Assembly (NCBI GenBank): GCA_035504095.1
Contig: DATJSN010000045.1
Span: 12,895 to 76,894 of the forward strand
Length of the DNA stretch: 64,000 nucleotides
Source: DATJSN01 sp035504095
GTDB lineage: Bacteria; Planctomycetota; Phycisphaerae; WQYP01
Reading direction: 5' to 3'
This document shows positions 1-9,088 of this stretch, in pieces. The translations under genes and the position numbers were made by a program. Position 1 is the stretch's first letter; each line of letters starts with the position of its first letter. A model generated the notes under the pieces. It worked only from the letters and a program-made list of their open reading frames with translations. It made no database searches and was not told the DNA's origin.

Positions 1-33
1 CGCATATCGCACTTTCGTCCTTTTCGCGATACG

Positions 34-567
34 GTGCGGGGCGTCCGGATCAACGTCATACTGACCACATGGCAAATCATTTATCCCCTTGGCCACAAAC
101 GTCATCAATCACTTTTTTTTCCTTCGCCGCCCGGCAAGTCATATAATTTCCGCCAAACACTTGGAAAATTATTTCTCTCTGATCTTCGCGATTCTCAGAT
201 TTCAGCCGCCGTTGGCGTAGGGATATTAATTGGTTTTATTCCGGTGTACGGTTTTCAGACGCTTCTTGCGTTCTATGTAGCGCGGAAAATTCATTTAAAT
301 ACTCTTATTACCATGCTTTTCGCACAAATTTCCACCCCGCCGCTGATGATGTTCAGCGTTGCCCTGAGCATTAACATGGGTGAACTGCTTGTGCATGGCC
401 GACTTTCAGATGCGCCTTTTGGCACATTAAATTCCTGGCACTGGGCATTCTATAACTATGGTTTTTCTTTAATTATCGGCGGATTGATTTGCGGCATCCT
501 CGCCGGCGCGACAGCGTTACTATTGACGCGCACTTTGATCAAGGTTATTCGAAATTTATCTACATAA
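34..567 (+). CDS. DUF2062 membrane protein
   Basis: Small membrane protein of the DUF2062 family, function unknown. After a basic N-terminal stretch it has the family pattern: a GIxIGFIPVYGFQT-like segment (about residues 62-76), then hydrophobic helices around residues 80-115 and 140-165. The GTG at 34 is the first start candidate in the window, but the frame is open back to base 1, so the gene may begin outside the window and be 5'-truncated here. It converges with the deacetylase gene downstream. Family assignment rests on recognising the hydrophobic pattern, not on a search. Confidence 0.7.
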   Translation: MRGVRINVILTTWQIIYPLGHKRHQSLFFPSPPGKSYNFRQTLGKLFLSDLRDSQISAAVGVGILIGFIPVYGFQTLLAFYVARKIHLNTLITMLFAQISTPPLMMFSVALSINMGELLVHGRLSDAPFGTLNSWHWAFYNYGFSLIIGGLICGILAGATALLLTRTLIKVIRNLST

Positions 568-575
568 ATTACGGC

Positions 576-1367
576 TTAGCAGTAAACATGGAAATTCAGT
601 GCTTCTTGGAGTGAAATGCAGCGCAATCCCCGATCTTTCATGGTTTTGAGTATCTCAGGGAGCGCATTTACTGTCTGCGCTTGTGAGCAATGCGAACGGG
701 AAGGTTCCAACCCGTCGTGCATGGTTACAATATCGCCGCCGCGGGCGTTTTCCCCAATGTGTTTCACAACTGATTCAAATCCTACGTTCATGGTATCCCA
801 CGCCCGCAATCGCCAGGCGACGTACTTCGCCCCATTGATTGCCACGGCTTTAGCTTGATGTGGTGTTTTAAACCCCATTGGGGCACGGAATAACATTGGC
901 CGAACACCTGCGGCTTCTTCAATTGCCGCGCTGGTTTTTTCCACCTGACCGACCCAGTAAGCCAGCGAACCCATAATGCCATGGTGATGATGATCCCATG
1001 TGTGATTGCCGATGGTGTGCCCTTCATCAACCATTCGTCTGAGCAATTTCTTATTCGCTTCCACATGCCGTCCGATTACAAAAAAGCTGGCATGCGATTT
1101 ATGATCTGCCAGAATATCCAATATCTGACTGGTAAATGGTTCTGTCGGCCCGTCGTCGAAGCTAAATGCTATAGCATCATTCTGATCGATGGTCCGTATG
1201 ACCGGCGCAAAAAAACCGCTGCCGGAATAAAAAACCGACCATCCAATCCGCGCTGCCAGACCAAACCCAACAACAGAAGCCGCGGCTGCTGTGGCGCCGA
1301 TTGGATATTGCTCGATAAAACTCTGAATACCGTCCATGCACCGTTGGTTTGAAAACACAGATTCCAA
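576..1367 (-). CDS. Polysaccharide deacetylase (NodB homology domain)
   Basis: Carbohydrate esterase family 4 type deacetylase, expected to remove N- or O-acetyl groups from a polysaccharide. The metal-binding and catalytic motifs are visible: SFDDGP (motif 1), NHTWDHHHH (His pair of motif 2), RAPMG (motif 3) and a terminal MHDG (motif 5-like). One hydrophobic segment near residues 24-45 suggests membrane anchoring. The start used is a TTG with AGG just upstream, 5 nt after the hldD stop; an in-frame ATG at 1337 is an alternative. It is the last gene of a tight minus-strand run aguB-aguA-hldD-deacetylase, which suggests a role in envelope sugar modification. The exact substrate cannot be read from the sequence. 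Confidence 0.88.
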   Translation of the reverse strand: MESVFSNQRCMDGIQSFIEQYPIGATAAAASVVGFGLAARIGWSVFYSGSGFFAPVIRTIDQNDAIAFSFDDGPTEPFTSQILDILADHKSHASFFVIGRHVEANKKLLRRMVDEGHTIGNHTWDHHHHGIMGSLAYWVGQVEKTSAAIEEAAGVRPMLFRAPMGFKTPHQAKAVAINGAKYVAWRLRAWDTMNVGFESVVKHIGENARGGDIVTMHDGLEPSRSHCSQAQTVNALPEILKTMKDRGLRCISLQEALNFHVYC

Positions 1368-1372
1368 TGAAC

Positions 1373-2284
1373 CTATAATGTCCCTGTTGCGTGGTAAGCC
1401 AAAATGCCTTGCGCCAGGTTGTATTTTGGCTCATAGCCAAGAACTTCGACGGCCCGCTTGATGTCTGCTTCTGTATGAGTCTGGAAAAACGAATACGGAT
1501 TCTCAAAATAATCAGGTTCAAGTGATGTCTTTAACACATTATTCAGCGTTGCAATCACTGTATTAAATGATTCCGCCCGTCCGCTGCCCACATTAAAGAT
1601 ATGACAACATTTGGCGTTGGTTGCCACGTGCACGGCCAGGAGATTAGCCTGCATAATATCATCAATCCATACAAAATCGCGTTTCTGACTTCCATCACGA
1701 AAAATTCGCGGTCTTTTACCCGCCTTCATTTGTTGCGCCAATTGATGGATCATCGATGCAAATTTTCCTTTATGCGCTTCGCCCGGTCCATAGACATTAA
1801 AATACCTAAGGCCAATGATCGAATTGGCCGTTTCCCGGTGCCAGCGATGTGCCATGCGTTCCATTACCAGTTTAGAATAGCCGTATACATTCAGTGGAAT
1901 TACCGGTGAGTCTTCCGCCATGGGCGGATTGATATTTCCATATACCGCCGCTGATGATGCCCAGACGACGCGCGCCTTCCAGTGCTCCGCCCATGCCAAC
2001 ACGTTGCGGAACCGCTCCACGTTATTCGTCATCATTTTGTTTTCATCAGTAACTGTTGTATCGGTGATGGAGGCCTGATGAAAGATGATTTCGTAACGGC
2101 CGGGCGGCTGTGTGTCTCCATTGGATGTGATGATTTCACCCGGAAATCCGACCAGGTTGGTAAAAGTGCCTGATGAAAAATTATCCAGAATTGTAGTATC
2201 ATACCCCTCGTCAACCAGGTACTTGGCTAAATTCGATCCGATAAATCCTGCGCCGCCCGTAATCAGCGCCTTCTTTCCGCCCAT
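1373..2284 (-). CDS. hldD: ADP-L-glycero-D-manno-heptose 6-epimerase
   Basis: SDR-family epimerase that converts ADP-D-glycero- to ADP-L-glycero-D-manno-heptose, the donor for lipopolysaccharide inner core. Visible are the NAD(P)-binding GGAGFIGSN motif near the N-terminus, the S...YGYSK catalytic region (YxxxK), the RYFNVYGPGE segment, QKRDFVWIDD, and a C-terminal NPYSFFQTHTEADI stretch that I associate specifically with HldD rather than other epimerases. Length about 303 aa is normal. The ATG at 2284 is preferred over an upstream TTG at 2299 because it has GGGA just upstream and gives the usual N-terminus. An LPS-type heptose pathway fits a Gram-negative envelope. Confidence 0.9.
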   Translation of the reverse strand: MGGKKALITGGAGFIGSNLAKYLVDEGYDTTILDNFSSGTFTNLVGFPGEIITSNGDTQPPGRYEIIFHQASITDTTVTDENKMMTNNVERFRNVLAWAEHWKARVVWASSAAVYGNINPPMAEDSPVIPLNVYGYSKLVMERMAHRWHRETANSIIGLRYFNVYGPGEAHKGKFASMIHQLAQQMKAGKRPRIFRDGSQKRDFVWIDDIMQANLLAVHVATNAKCCHIFNVGSGRAESFNTVIATLNNVLKTSLEPDYFENPYSFFQTHTEADIKRAVEVLGYEPKYNLAQGILAYHATGTL

Positions 2285-2323
2285 GTTTATCCCGTCCAAA
2301 GTCAGCGCCCTTCGTGATTTTCA

Positions 2324-3418
2324 TCAGGCGGGCTGCTGTTGCGTCATACAGTGTAATGTACCTAACCCCCAAACCAAATCGCGACAATATATGGGTATGA
2401 TTTTACGCCTTTTAAAACAATCTTCCAGTACATTTAGTGCCTTGGCATCTGCGGGATCATTAAATACCGGAACTAATACGCCTGCATTGCAGATATAAAA
2501 ATTAGCATAACTCGCCGGTAATCTCTGGCCGGCAAAGATCACCGGCGCCGGCATCGGAAGTTCTATAATCTCCAGCGCCCTGCCGTTCTGATCGCTCATA
2601 CGCTTAAGGCGCCGATAATTCTCCTCAAGCCGCCGATGATTGGCGTCGCGCTTATTGTGTTCCCGGCAAATGGCAATGGTTCTCGTCCCAACAAATCGCG
2701 CCGTATCGTCAATATGCCCATGCGTGTCATCGCCGGCGATTCCTTTGACCAGCCAGAGTATTTTTTTAACTCCCAAGTATTCACAGAGCGTTTTTTCGAT
2801 TTGATTTTTCGCCACTCCCGGGTTGCGCTGTTGCACACGTGAAAGCAGGCATTCTTCAGTTGTCATCAGACACCCGGCCCCGTTTACATCGATGCTTCCA
2901 CCTTCCAGCACCATTCGTTTGAGCCTGCCATGTCGGTCTGGAACGTGCGGTTCCCGGTAAGGAACGTCTAAAAATTCTGCAACATAGCGCGGCAACTTTT
3001 CATCCCGGTGATAATCTGAATATTTCGCCCAGGCATTAAACTGCCACCCTACTATTCCTATATTTGCCCGGGATAAAGAATCGTTTTTAATGAAATGTGG
3101 TCCCGAATCTCTCGTCCATATGCGATCTGTTGGTAAAACATGAAACTGCACTTTGGATAAATTAACTTGCGACTTTTCCAAAATTATTTTTGCTTCTCTT
3201 TTTTCTTTATTATTTTGAACCAATAAATGGACCATCTCTGCTGAAGAAATGTGCCGAATAATTTCCGCGATAATCCAGGGAATAGGTCCGAACTTTCCCG
3301 GCCAGTCTTCTTGGTTATGCGGCCAGGCCAGCCAGGTGGCTTCATGAGGTTCCCACTCTGCCGGCATGCGATAACCCATACTTGCAGGCGTAGCAGCGGC
3401 AATTTTAACTCTACTCAC
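2324..3418 (-). CDS. aguA: Agmatine deiminase
   Basis: Hydrolyses agmatine to N-carbamoylputrescine and ammonia, the first step of the agmatine route to putrescine. It carries the family N-terminus (MPAEWEPHEATWLAWPH), the GGSIDVNG segment, DDTHGHIDD, and near the C-terminus LHCMTQQQP with the catalytic Cys at about residue 357 of 364. The GTG at 3418 is chosen because AGAAGGA lies 7 nt upstream; a longer version from 3538 would run into aguB. It lies directly downstream of aguB, whose product uses its product, so the two steps are cotranscribed. Confidence 0.93.
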   Translation of the reverse strand: MSRVKIAAATPASMGYRMPAEWEPHEATWLAWPHNQEDWPGKFGPIPWIIAEIIRHISSAEMVHLLVQNNKEKREAKIILEKSQVNLSKVQFHVLPTDRIWTRDSGPHFIKNDSLSRANIGIVGWQFNAWAKYSDYHRDEKLPRYVAEFLDVPYREPHVPDRHGRLKRMVLEGGSIDVNGAGCLMTTEECLLSRVQQRNPGVAKNQIEKTLCEYLGVKKILWLVKGIAGDDTHGHIDDTARFVGTRTIAICREHNKRDANHRRLEENYRRLKRMSDQNGRALEIIELPMPAPVIFAGQRLPASYANFYICNAGVLVPVFNDPADAKALNVLEDCFKRRKIIPIYCRDLVWGLGTLHCMTQQQPA

Positions 3419-3446
3419 GGTAATCCTTCTTTTATCTTTTATTGTG

Positions 3447-3467
3447 GGACAGGCTTCCAGCCTGTTC
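3447..3467. repeat. Short palindrome of the ACAGGC-TTCC-AGCCTGT type
   Basis: Perfect hairpin in the short space between aguB and aguA, with arms ACAGGCT/AGCCTGT around a TCC-type loop. Related palindromes with the same CTCC/TTCC loop but other arm sequences occur at 49636 and 50268, so it belongs to a dispersed hairpin class. Lying inside an operon it could attenuate or stabilise the message; that is inference. Confidence 0.7.
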
Positions 3468-3500
3468 TCCGTGATTTCTATGACAAAGGAACTGAGATTT

Positions 3501-4382
3501 TTATGAAAAACGCTCGAGCAATGGCCCATAAGCATCAATTCGGCGATCGCGGAAGAAAGGCCAGTTGCGCCGCACTGTTTCCTGCAATTTTGGATCTACC
3601 GTCGCTGTTAGAATTTCCTCTTTGTCAGTGGAACCACGCGCCAACCACCGCCCGAACGGATCGCAGATGAATGAACTACCGAAAAATTCCAGTCCCCCGT
3701 CAGCCGGCCCTTCATGGCCAACCCGGTTTGGTGACGCCACATAAATGCCATTGGCGATTGCGTGCGAACGCTGAATGGTCTGCCAGGCATCCACCTGGGC
3801 TTGCCCAAATTCAGCTTTTTCACTCGGGTGCCATCCAATTGCGGTGGGATAAAAAAGCACGCTCACATTTTTCATAGCCGTAAGCCGCGCCGCTTCCGGA
3901 AACCATTGATCCCAGCAAACCAGCACACCGATGCGACCATAACGGGTCGCAAATGACTTAAATCCCATGTCGCCCGGTGTGAAATAATATTTTTCGTAAT
4001 AAAGCGGATCATCCGGAATGTGCATTTTGCGATAAAGACCCAATAGCGTTCCATCCGCATCGATGACCGCGGCAGTATTGTGGTACACCCCCGCCGTCCG
4101 GCGTTCAAAAAGTGAAATAACCAGAACTGTGTTCAATTCCTTGGCCAACTTGCCAAACAATTCAGTGCTCGGGCCTGGAATAGATTCAGCCAGATCGAAC
4201 GTATCCGTCGATTCTTTCTGGCAAAAATATTCCGAACAGAACAATTCCTGTGTAGAGATCACTTGTGCGCCCTGTTTGGCTGCATTGCGAATTAAGCCGG
4301 CGGCTTTCTCTCTATTTTCCGAGGGCTTGGCGGAACATTTCATCTGAATAATGCCGATCTTAAACTCTGGCGGAGTTTCCAT
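3501..4382 (-). CDS. aguB: N-carbamoylputrescine amidase
   Basis: Nitrilase-superfamily C-N hydrolase that converts N-carbamoylputrescine to putrescine, CO2 and ammonia. The catalytic triad is visible: Glu46 in STQELFCSEYF, Lys119 in YRKMHIPDD, Cys156 in VCWDQWFPEAAR. These contexts and the length of 293 aa match AguB specifically. ATG start with GGAG 7 nt upstream. First gene of the aguB-aguA-hldD-deacetylase run. No arginine decarboxylase is in the window, so the agmatine source is unknown. Confidence 0.94.
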   Translation of the reverse strand: METPPEFKIGIIQMKCSAKPSENREKAAGLIRNAAKQGAQVISTQELFCSEYFCQKESTDTFDLAESIPGPSTELFGKLAKELNTVLVISLFERRTAGVYHNTAAVIDADGTLLGLYRKMHIPDDPLYYEKYYFTPGDMGFKSFATRYGRIGVLVCWDQWFPEAARLTAMKNVSVLFYPTAIGWHPSEKAEFGQAQVDAWQTIQRSHAIANGIYVASPNRVGHEGPADGGLEFFGSSFICDPFGRWLARGSTDKEEILTATVDPKLQETVRRNWPFFRDRRIDAYGPLLERFS

Positions 4383-4478
4383 TTATTTCTCCAAATCGCG
4401 CCGGAACCTCCGGCACGGAAGAAATTATACTCTTGTAGTATCTATTTCTAAATCTGTCTGTAATCTTAGTGGCTAAAA

Positions 4479-5489
4479 TTAGAACTGTTCGAGGAACCGC
4501 ACATCGTTTTCAAAAAACGCCCGGATGTCGTCAATGCCATGCTTGCGCATGGCGATGCGTTCGATCCCCAGGCCGAATGCAAACCCGGTGTATATTTCTG
4601 AATCAATGTGCAGCATCTCCAGAACGTTCGGGTCCACCATGCCGCAACCGCCCAGTTCAATCCACCGCGATGATCCATCGGGGTAGTGAAATAAAATGTC
4701 GACTTCGGCACTGGGCTCGGTGAAGGGGAAAAAGCTGGGCCGAAAACGCGTTTTAACTTCCGGCCCGAAAAATCCCCGCGCGAATTGATTGATGCACGTT
4801 TTCAGATCGACCATCGTCACGTTTTTATCCACTACCAGCCCTTCAAGCTGGTAAAACATGAATGAGTGCGTAGCGTCCACCGTATCCGGCCGATAAACGC
4901 GACCGGGTGCTACGATTCGCACCGGAGGCTTTTGGCTCTCGAGCACCCGAATTTGCACGCTGCTGGTTTGGGAGCGCAGCATATAGGGCGCCGCCTTCGC
5001 CGCGCGCTGCAGATAAAAATTATCCAATGGATCACGTGCCGGATGCTGTTTCGGCACATTGAGCGCTTCAAAATTATGAAATTCGTCCTCAAGTTCGGGG
5101 CCGTCGGCGACGGCAAAACCCATCCGCGCAAATAACTCCGTCAGTGCATCGATCGTTTGCGTGATCGGGTGCAACGTCCCTAGATGGTAAGAATCAAAAG
5201 ATATTTTGCCCGGTTCGGTTACGTCGATATGTAATTGTACATCCGCGGCCTGCGCATCAATGCGCGATTTGGCCTGGTCAAATCCAGCCTGTACAGCGTC
5301 TTTAACTTCGTTAAGTTTCTGGCCGAATTGGCGTTTCTGGTCCGCAGCGATCGTACGCAACTGTTCTGCGGCTTGTTTGAGCAAACCCTTGGTACCAAGG
5401 TATTTGATGCGGAATGCTTCGACCTGCTCTTTGGACGCCAGAGAGGCCAGTTCCGTTTTGGCAGCGGCAAGCAGGTCATCCAGATTCAT
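4479..5489 (-). CDS. pheS: Phenylalanyl-tRNA synthetase alpha subunit
   Basis: Class II aminoacyl-tRNA synthetase alpha chain, catalytic part of the (alpha-beta)2 enzyme. It shows an N-terminal coiled-coil arm (residues 1-90), HPITQTIDALTELFARMGF, the motif 2 region with FYQLEGLVVD, FRPSFFPFTEPSAEVD, GGCGMVDPNVL, and motif 3 GFAFGLGIERIAM. Length 336 aa is usual. It follows rplT by 37 nt in the conserved rpmI-rplT-pheS order. The beta subunit gene pheT does not follow; aguB does, so the two subunit genes are split in this genome. Confidence 0.97.
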   Translation of the reverse strand: MNLDDLLAAAKTELASLASKEQVEAFRIKYLGTKGLLKQAAEQLRTIAADQKRQFGQKLNEVKDAVQAGFDQAKSRIDAQAADVQLHIDVTEPGKISFDSYHLGTLHPITQTIDALTELFARMGFAVADGPELEDEFHNFEALNVPKQHPARDPLDNFYLQRAAKAAPYMLRSQTSSVQIRVLESQKPPVRIVAPGRVYRPDTVDATHSFMFYQLEGLVVDKNVTMVDLKTCINQFARGFFGPEVKTRFRPSFFPFTEPSAEVDILFHYPDGSSRWIELGGCGMVDPNVLEMLHIDSEIYTGFAFGLGIERIAMRKHGIDDIRAFFENDVRFLEQF

Positions 5490-5526
5490 CGCGGCCGATC
5501 CATTGGCTCAGAAAAATTATGAATTT

Positions 5527-5895
5527 TTATGCAGCTTGTAAGCCAAGCGCTTCACGAACTTTTGCCGCCAAAGCGTCAAACGCCGCCGGATCGGCAATGG
5601 CGATTTCACTCAAACTCTTGCGGTTCAATGTGATCTTGGCCTTGGCCAGACCCGCAATCAGTTGGCTATAACGCAATCCCCGGCTACTGGCCGCGGCGGA
5701 TAATCGCGTGATCCATAATGCCCGGTAGTCGCGTTTCTTTTCCTTGCGTCCACTGAAACGATTCGCCCCGGCCCGCAGCAGCGTCTCGTGGGCAGTTTTA
5801 TAAAGTTTGCTGCGTCCACCAACGAACCCCTTGGCTCGCTTGAGAAGCCGTTTGTGCCGTTGTTTTCTGGCAGCGCCGATTCTTACACGTGGCAT
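5527..5895 (-). CDS. rplT: 50S ribosomal protein L20
   Basis: Large-subunit assembly protein L20 that binds 23S rRNA. The N-terminus MPRVRIGAARKQRHKR followed by the basic helix and YRALWITRL...SRGLRYSQLIAGL is diagnostic; 122 aa is slightly long only at the C-terminus. ATG with AGAGGA 7 nt upstream. It lies between rpmI and pheS. L20 represses its own operon in some bacteria; I did not find a convincing leader structure here. Confidence 0.97.
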   Translation of the reverse strand: MPRVRIGAARKQRHKRLLKRAKGFVGGRSKLYKTAHETLLRAGANRFSGRKEKKRDYRALWITRLSAAASSRGLRYSQLIAGLAKAKITLNRKSLSEIAIADPAAFDALAAKVREALGLQAA

Positions 5896-5931
5896 ATGAA
5901 AATCCTCTTACTCGTTTTTCCGATTGATTGA

Positions 5932-6138
5932 TTACGTCCTGGCGCCCGGGCCAAGCAATGTAATCATTTTATCCGCGAACGGCCCGGTCAGAGCCGTAGT
6001 GCCGCGCAGGCGGCGACGGCGATTTCCGGACTTGTTACTCTGTAAATGTCCCTTATTATGTTTATGAAACTTTACCTTACCGCGAGCGGTTACTTTAACC
6101 CGTTTTTTAAGCCCTTTATGCGTTTTCATCTTTGGCAC
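5932..6138 (-). CDS. rpmI: 50S ribosomal protein L35
   Basis: Ribosomal protein L35, 68 aa, starting MPKMKTHKGLKKRVKVT and containing the HLQSNKSGNRRRRLRG segment typical of the family. The true start is the GTG at 6138, supported by GGAG 8 nt upstream; a longer open frame upstream gives a non-family extension. The usual upstream neighbour infC is absent: the next gene upstream on this strand is a Sel1-repeat protein, after a 272-nt space (6139-6410) in which I see no further gene and no clear promoter. Confidence 0.95.
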   Translation of the reverse strand: MPKMKTHKGLKKRVKVTARGKVKFHKHNKGHLQSNKSGNRRRRLRGTTALTGPFADKMITLLGPGART

Positions 6139-6410
6139 AACAGTATCTCCATTTCGCCCAATTCGAGTTTGTTCCGTCCGCCGTCCGCGGTTTGAATCAG
6201 GTAATTTAACCGAAGAATTCCTAAAATAAAAGTTAAGTCCATGTCGAGCCGGTTCAAGCTGGTGGTTCCGCACCTGCGCCATGTAAAACCGCAGTCTGAT
6301 GTTAGCGGATGCCTATGTATACGAAATCTATATATCCGGATTAAGTCAGAAATGGAGGCTGGACCGGATCAAGATAGAGCCATAGGGTCACCATATCAAT
6401 TTATCTGTTA

Positions 6411-7937
6411 TTATTGAGCGGACAAGTAAGCATAAAATTTTTGAGCGTCCTCATTTCCGAGATGCGCGGCTCTTGCGGTCCAGGCAACCGCCTTGTTAAT
6501 GTCTTTATTCACACCATAACCATAATAGTAGCAATAACCGATGTTATACATAGCCTCTGTATTTCCGGCAGCAGCAGCATTTTGAAACCAATACAGAGCC
6601 TGTTTGTAATCTTGGGCCAAGCCACGGCCGGTGGCATACATCAAACCGATGTTGTTCATAGCATTAGGATTTCCACATGTCGCAGCCTTTTGAAACCAGT
6701 CCATTGCCTGCTGATAATTCTGAGCTGCACCTTCGCCGTATTCGTAATCAACACCGATATTGAACATAGCCACAGGTTCACCTAAAGCTGCGGCCTTTTG
6801 ATACCATACAAAAGCTTGTTGGTAATCTTGATGGACGCCATGACCTTGATCATATGCCACACCGATATTGTACATCGCATCAGAATTCCCCAGTGCCGCA
6901 GCCTTTTGATACCATGCAAAAGCTTGCTGATAATTTTGAATTACACCCTCGCCATTGGTGTAAAGAATACCAACGTTATACATGGCTTTAGCATTCCCTA
7001 ACGCTGCGGCCTTTTGATACCATGCAAAAGCCTGTTTGTAATCCTTGTGGAGTCCCAACCCATCAAAGAATAAAGAGCCAATTCCATCCATAGCATCGGC
7101 ATTACCAAGTTTTGCGGACTTTTGTAACCAAATCATGGCCTGTCCATAATCCCGCTGTATTCCATCACCACTTTCATAAAGCTCAGCAATGTTTTGCATT
7201 GCCAAGGATGATCCACCATCAGCAGCCTTTTCCCACCAGAAAAGAGCTTGATGGGGATCTTTGGGAACGCCATGCCCCTGTTTATAGAGATTACCAAGGG
7301 CGAACATTGCCAATACGTTGCCTCCATCAGCGGCTTTTTTATACCACTGCATTGCTTGTCTAAAATCCTGCATTACGCCCAAACCCTGATCATAATGCTG
7401 ACCGAGGTTATACATCGCGTCGACAACTCCCGCAGCGGCAGCCGACTGCCACCAATCAATCGCTTTGGAGCGATTTTGAGCGATGCCCAAGCCCTGGTCA
7501 TAAAGCTGTCCAATATTAAACATCGCCTCGCCATCGCCGCCGATGGCGGCTTTCTGGAACCAAATCATTGCTTGCGAATAATCCTGAGCTACGCCATAGC
7601 CATTCTTGTAAAGATCACCAATGTTGTTCATGGCATCAAAATTACCTGCTGCCGCCGCCTTTTGAAAATACATCATTGCCTGTTGGTAATTTTTCTGTTC
7701 GAAAGCTTGCCCACCAATCTGGTAATCGGCATCATCGGGTGCCGTCGATTCAGTGGTTGTCGGCACAGCCGCAGCATTTGTTGCGGCTGCGCTGAAAAAG
7801 TAGTAGGTGGAAAGTAGAAAATAGAGTATTATCATTAATGCAAACAATTTAAATAGAATTTGGAAACGTTTCATCTGCATATTCAAACTCAATATTATAG
7901 ATTCCAACTTTGTTACATCACGCCTGATCCATGCCAT
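6411..7937 (-). CDS. Membrane-anchored Sel1-repeat protein
   Basis: Sel1-like repeat (SLR) protein, a helical-repeat scaffold for protein-protein contacts. After a basic start, residues about 27-45 form one strong hydrophobic segment (ILFKLFALMIILYFLLS) followed by Ala/Thr-rich linker, so the repeat domain is likely exported and anchored. Then come one degenerate TPR-like unit and eleven uninterrupted 36-residue Sel1 units, each beginning AMxNIGxxYxxGxGV and ending QKAAAxGN. The DNA accordingly shows a 108-nt period. The start at 7937 is 41 nt after the trpS stop; an ATG at 7874 is possible. Partners and role are unknown. Confidence 0.85.
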   Translation of the reverse strand: MAWIRRDVTKLESIILSLNMQMKRFQILFKLFALMIILYFLLSTYYFFSAAATNAAAVPTTTESTAPDDADYQIGGQAFEQKNYQQAMMYFQKAAAAGNFDAMNNIGDLYKNGYGVAQDYSQAMIWFQKAAIGGDGEAMFNIGQLYDQGLGIAQNRSKAIDWWQSAAAAGVVDAMYNLGQHYDQGLGVMQDFRQAMQWYKKAADGGNVLAMFALGNLYKQGHGVPKDPHQALFWWEKAADGGSSLAMQNIAELYESGDGIQRDYGQAMIWLQKSAKLGNADAMDGIGSLFFDGLGLHKDYKQAFAWYQKAAALGNAKAMYNVGILYTNGEGVIQNYQQAFAWYQKAAALGNSDAMYNIGVAYDQGHGVHQDYQQAFVWYQKAAALGEPVAMFNIGVDYEYGEGAAQNYQQAMDWFQKAATCGNPNAMNNIGLMYATGRGLAQDYKQALYWFQNAAAAGNTEAMYNIGYCYYYGYGVNKDINKAVAWTARAAHLGNEDAQKFYAYLSAQ

Positions 7938-7978
7938 GATATCTGCTGAATCCCTGAATTCCGTTGTTGTAAACCGCT

Positions 7979-9088
7979 TCAATCGGAGAAAATGATTTTG
8001 CGCGGAACAAAATTCTGTTTCATCGCCTTTTTGGCTGCCAACAATGTTTCTTCCGCGATGGCGTTGGCTCTGGCCGTTCCTTCGCACAGCACCTTTAATA
8101 CATGCCCCTGGTCTTTTTCGTATTCTTCACGCCGTTTGCGCATTGGCTCAATCAAAGCTATAAGCACTTCGACAAGTTTTTTCTTACAGTCCACGTCTCC
8201 GATGCCTCCGGCGCGATATTTTTCTTCCGCCTGATGTACCCATTCTTTATCCGGATTGAACGTTTCATGAAATATCCAAAGCGGGTTATTTTCCACCGTA
8301 CCCGGATCGGTCGCGCGCTTTCGATTCGGATCGGTATATATCGCCATCACTTTTTTCCGCACCGTATCCGAATTGTCGCTTAGATAGATGGCGTTGTTGA
8401 GCGATTTACTCATTTTTAATAATTGCCCCTCGGCATTTGGCGGGCCAATGCCCACCAGCCGTTTTACCCGGCCCAGCAGCGGTTCAATAATTGGAAATAA
8501 TCCCCCTGCCGCTACATTATCCTCATCCGGCGTTTGCGGATTTACGCCGCAATACATCTGGTTGAAACGCCTCGCCACTTCGCGTGTTAATTCCAGATGG
8601 GCAAGCTGATCTTCGCCCACCGGTACAAGTTTCGGACGAAACGCCAGAATATCCGCGATCTGCCCCACCGGATAAAGCAGGAATCCGAAACTGTAATTAT
8701 CGCCCAGGCCTTTATCGCGAATTTCATCCTTGAGTGTAGGATTGCGCATCAGACGGCCGAAGGGGACCAACATGCTCAGGAAAAATGTCAGTTCCGCAAT
8801 CGCCGGCACTTCTGACTGGACAAATATGGTACTTCGTTTTGGATCGATGCCCGCAGCAAGATAGTCCATGGTAATTTCGATGACGTTCTGCCGGATTTGG
8901 CCCGGTTGATCCGCCTGCGTGGTGAAAGCATGTGCATTGGCGATGATAAAGTAACACTCGTACTGGTCCTGCAATTTGACCCGATTTTCCAGTGAACCGA
9001 CCCAGTGTCCCAGATGCAGTTTTCCCGTAGGCGTATCGCCCGTTAGGATTCTGGGTCGGATATTTTGACTCGATGGCCGCTGATCCAT
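7979..9088 (-). CDS. trpS: Tryptophanyl-tRNA synthetase
   Basis: Class I aminoacyl-tRNA synthetase charging tRNA-Trp. The HIGH-type motif is HLGH at residues 25-28 (TPTGKLHLGHWVG) and KMSKS is at 225-229 (LKMSKSLNNAI). GEDQLAHLELTREVARRFN is the typical TrpRS core. Length 369 aa is slightly longer than the usual 330-340 because of inserts such as PDEDNVAAGG. ATG with GGAG 8 nt upstream. The Sel1 protein gene follows on the same strand. Confidence 0.96.
   Translation of the reverse strand: MDQRPSSQNIRPRILTGDTPTGKLHLGHWVGSLENRVKLQDQYECYFIIANAHAFTTQADQPGQIRQNVIEITMDYLAAGIDPKRSTIFVQSEVPAIAELTFFLSMLVPFGRLMRNPTLKDEIRDKGLGDNYSFGFLLYPVGQIADILAFRPKLVPVGEDQLAHLELTREVARRFNQMYCGVNPQTPDEDNVAAGGLFPIIEPLLGRVKRLVGIGPPNAEGQLLKMSKSLNNAIYLSDNSDTVRKKVMAIYTDPNRKRATDPGTVENNPLWIFHETFNPDKEWVHQAEEKYRAGGIGDVDCKKKLVEVLIALIEPMRKRREEYEKDQGHVLKVLCEGTARANAIAEETLLAAKKAMKQNFVPRKIIFSD

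Noticed and set aside
3419..3538. Longer agmatine deiminase starting at 3538.
   Set aside because: It would overlap the end of aguB and cross a hairpin; the GTG at 3418 has a good ribosome-binding site and gives the normal length.
6139..6282. N-terminal extension of L35 to 6282.
   Set aside because: L35 is about 65 aa; the GTG at 6138 with GGAG upstream gives the conserved N-terminus.
6411..7700. 108-nt periodic repeats that could suggest a CRISPR or satellite array.
   Set aside because: The period equals a 36-residue Sel1 unit in one open frame, and there are no unique spacers.
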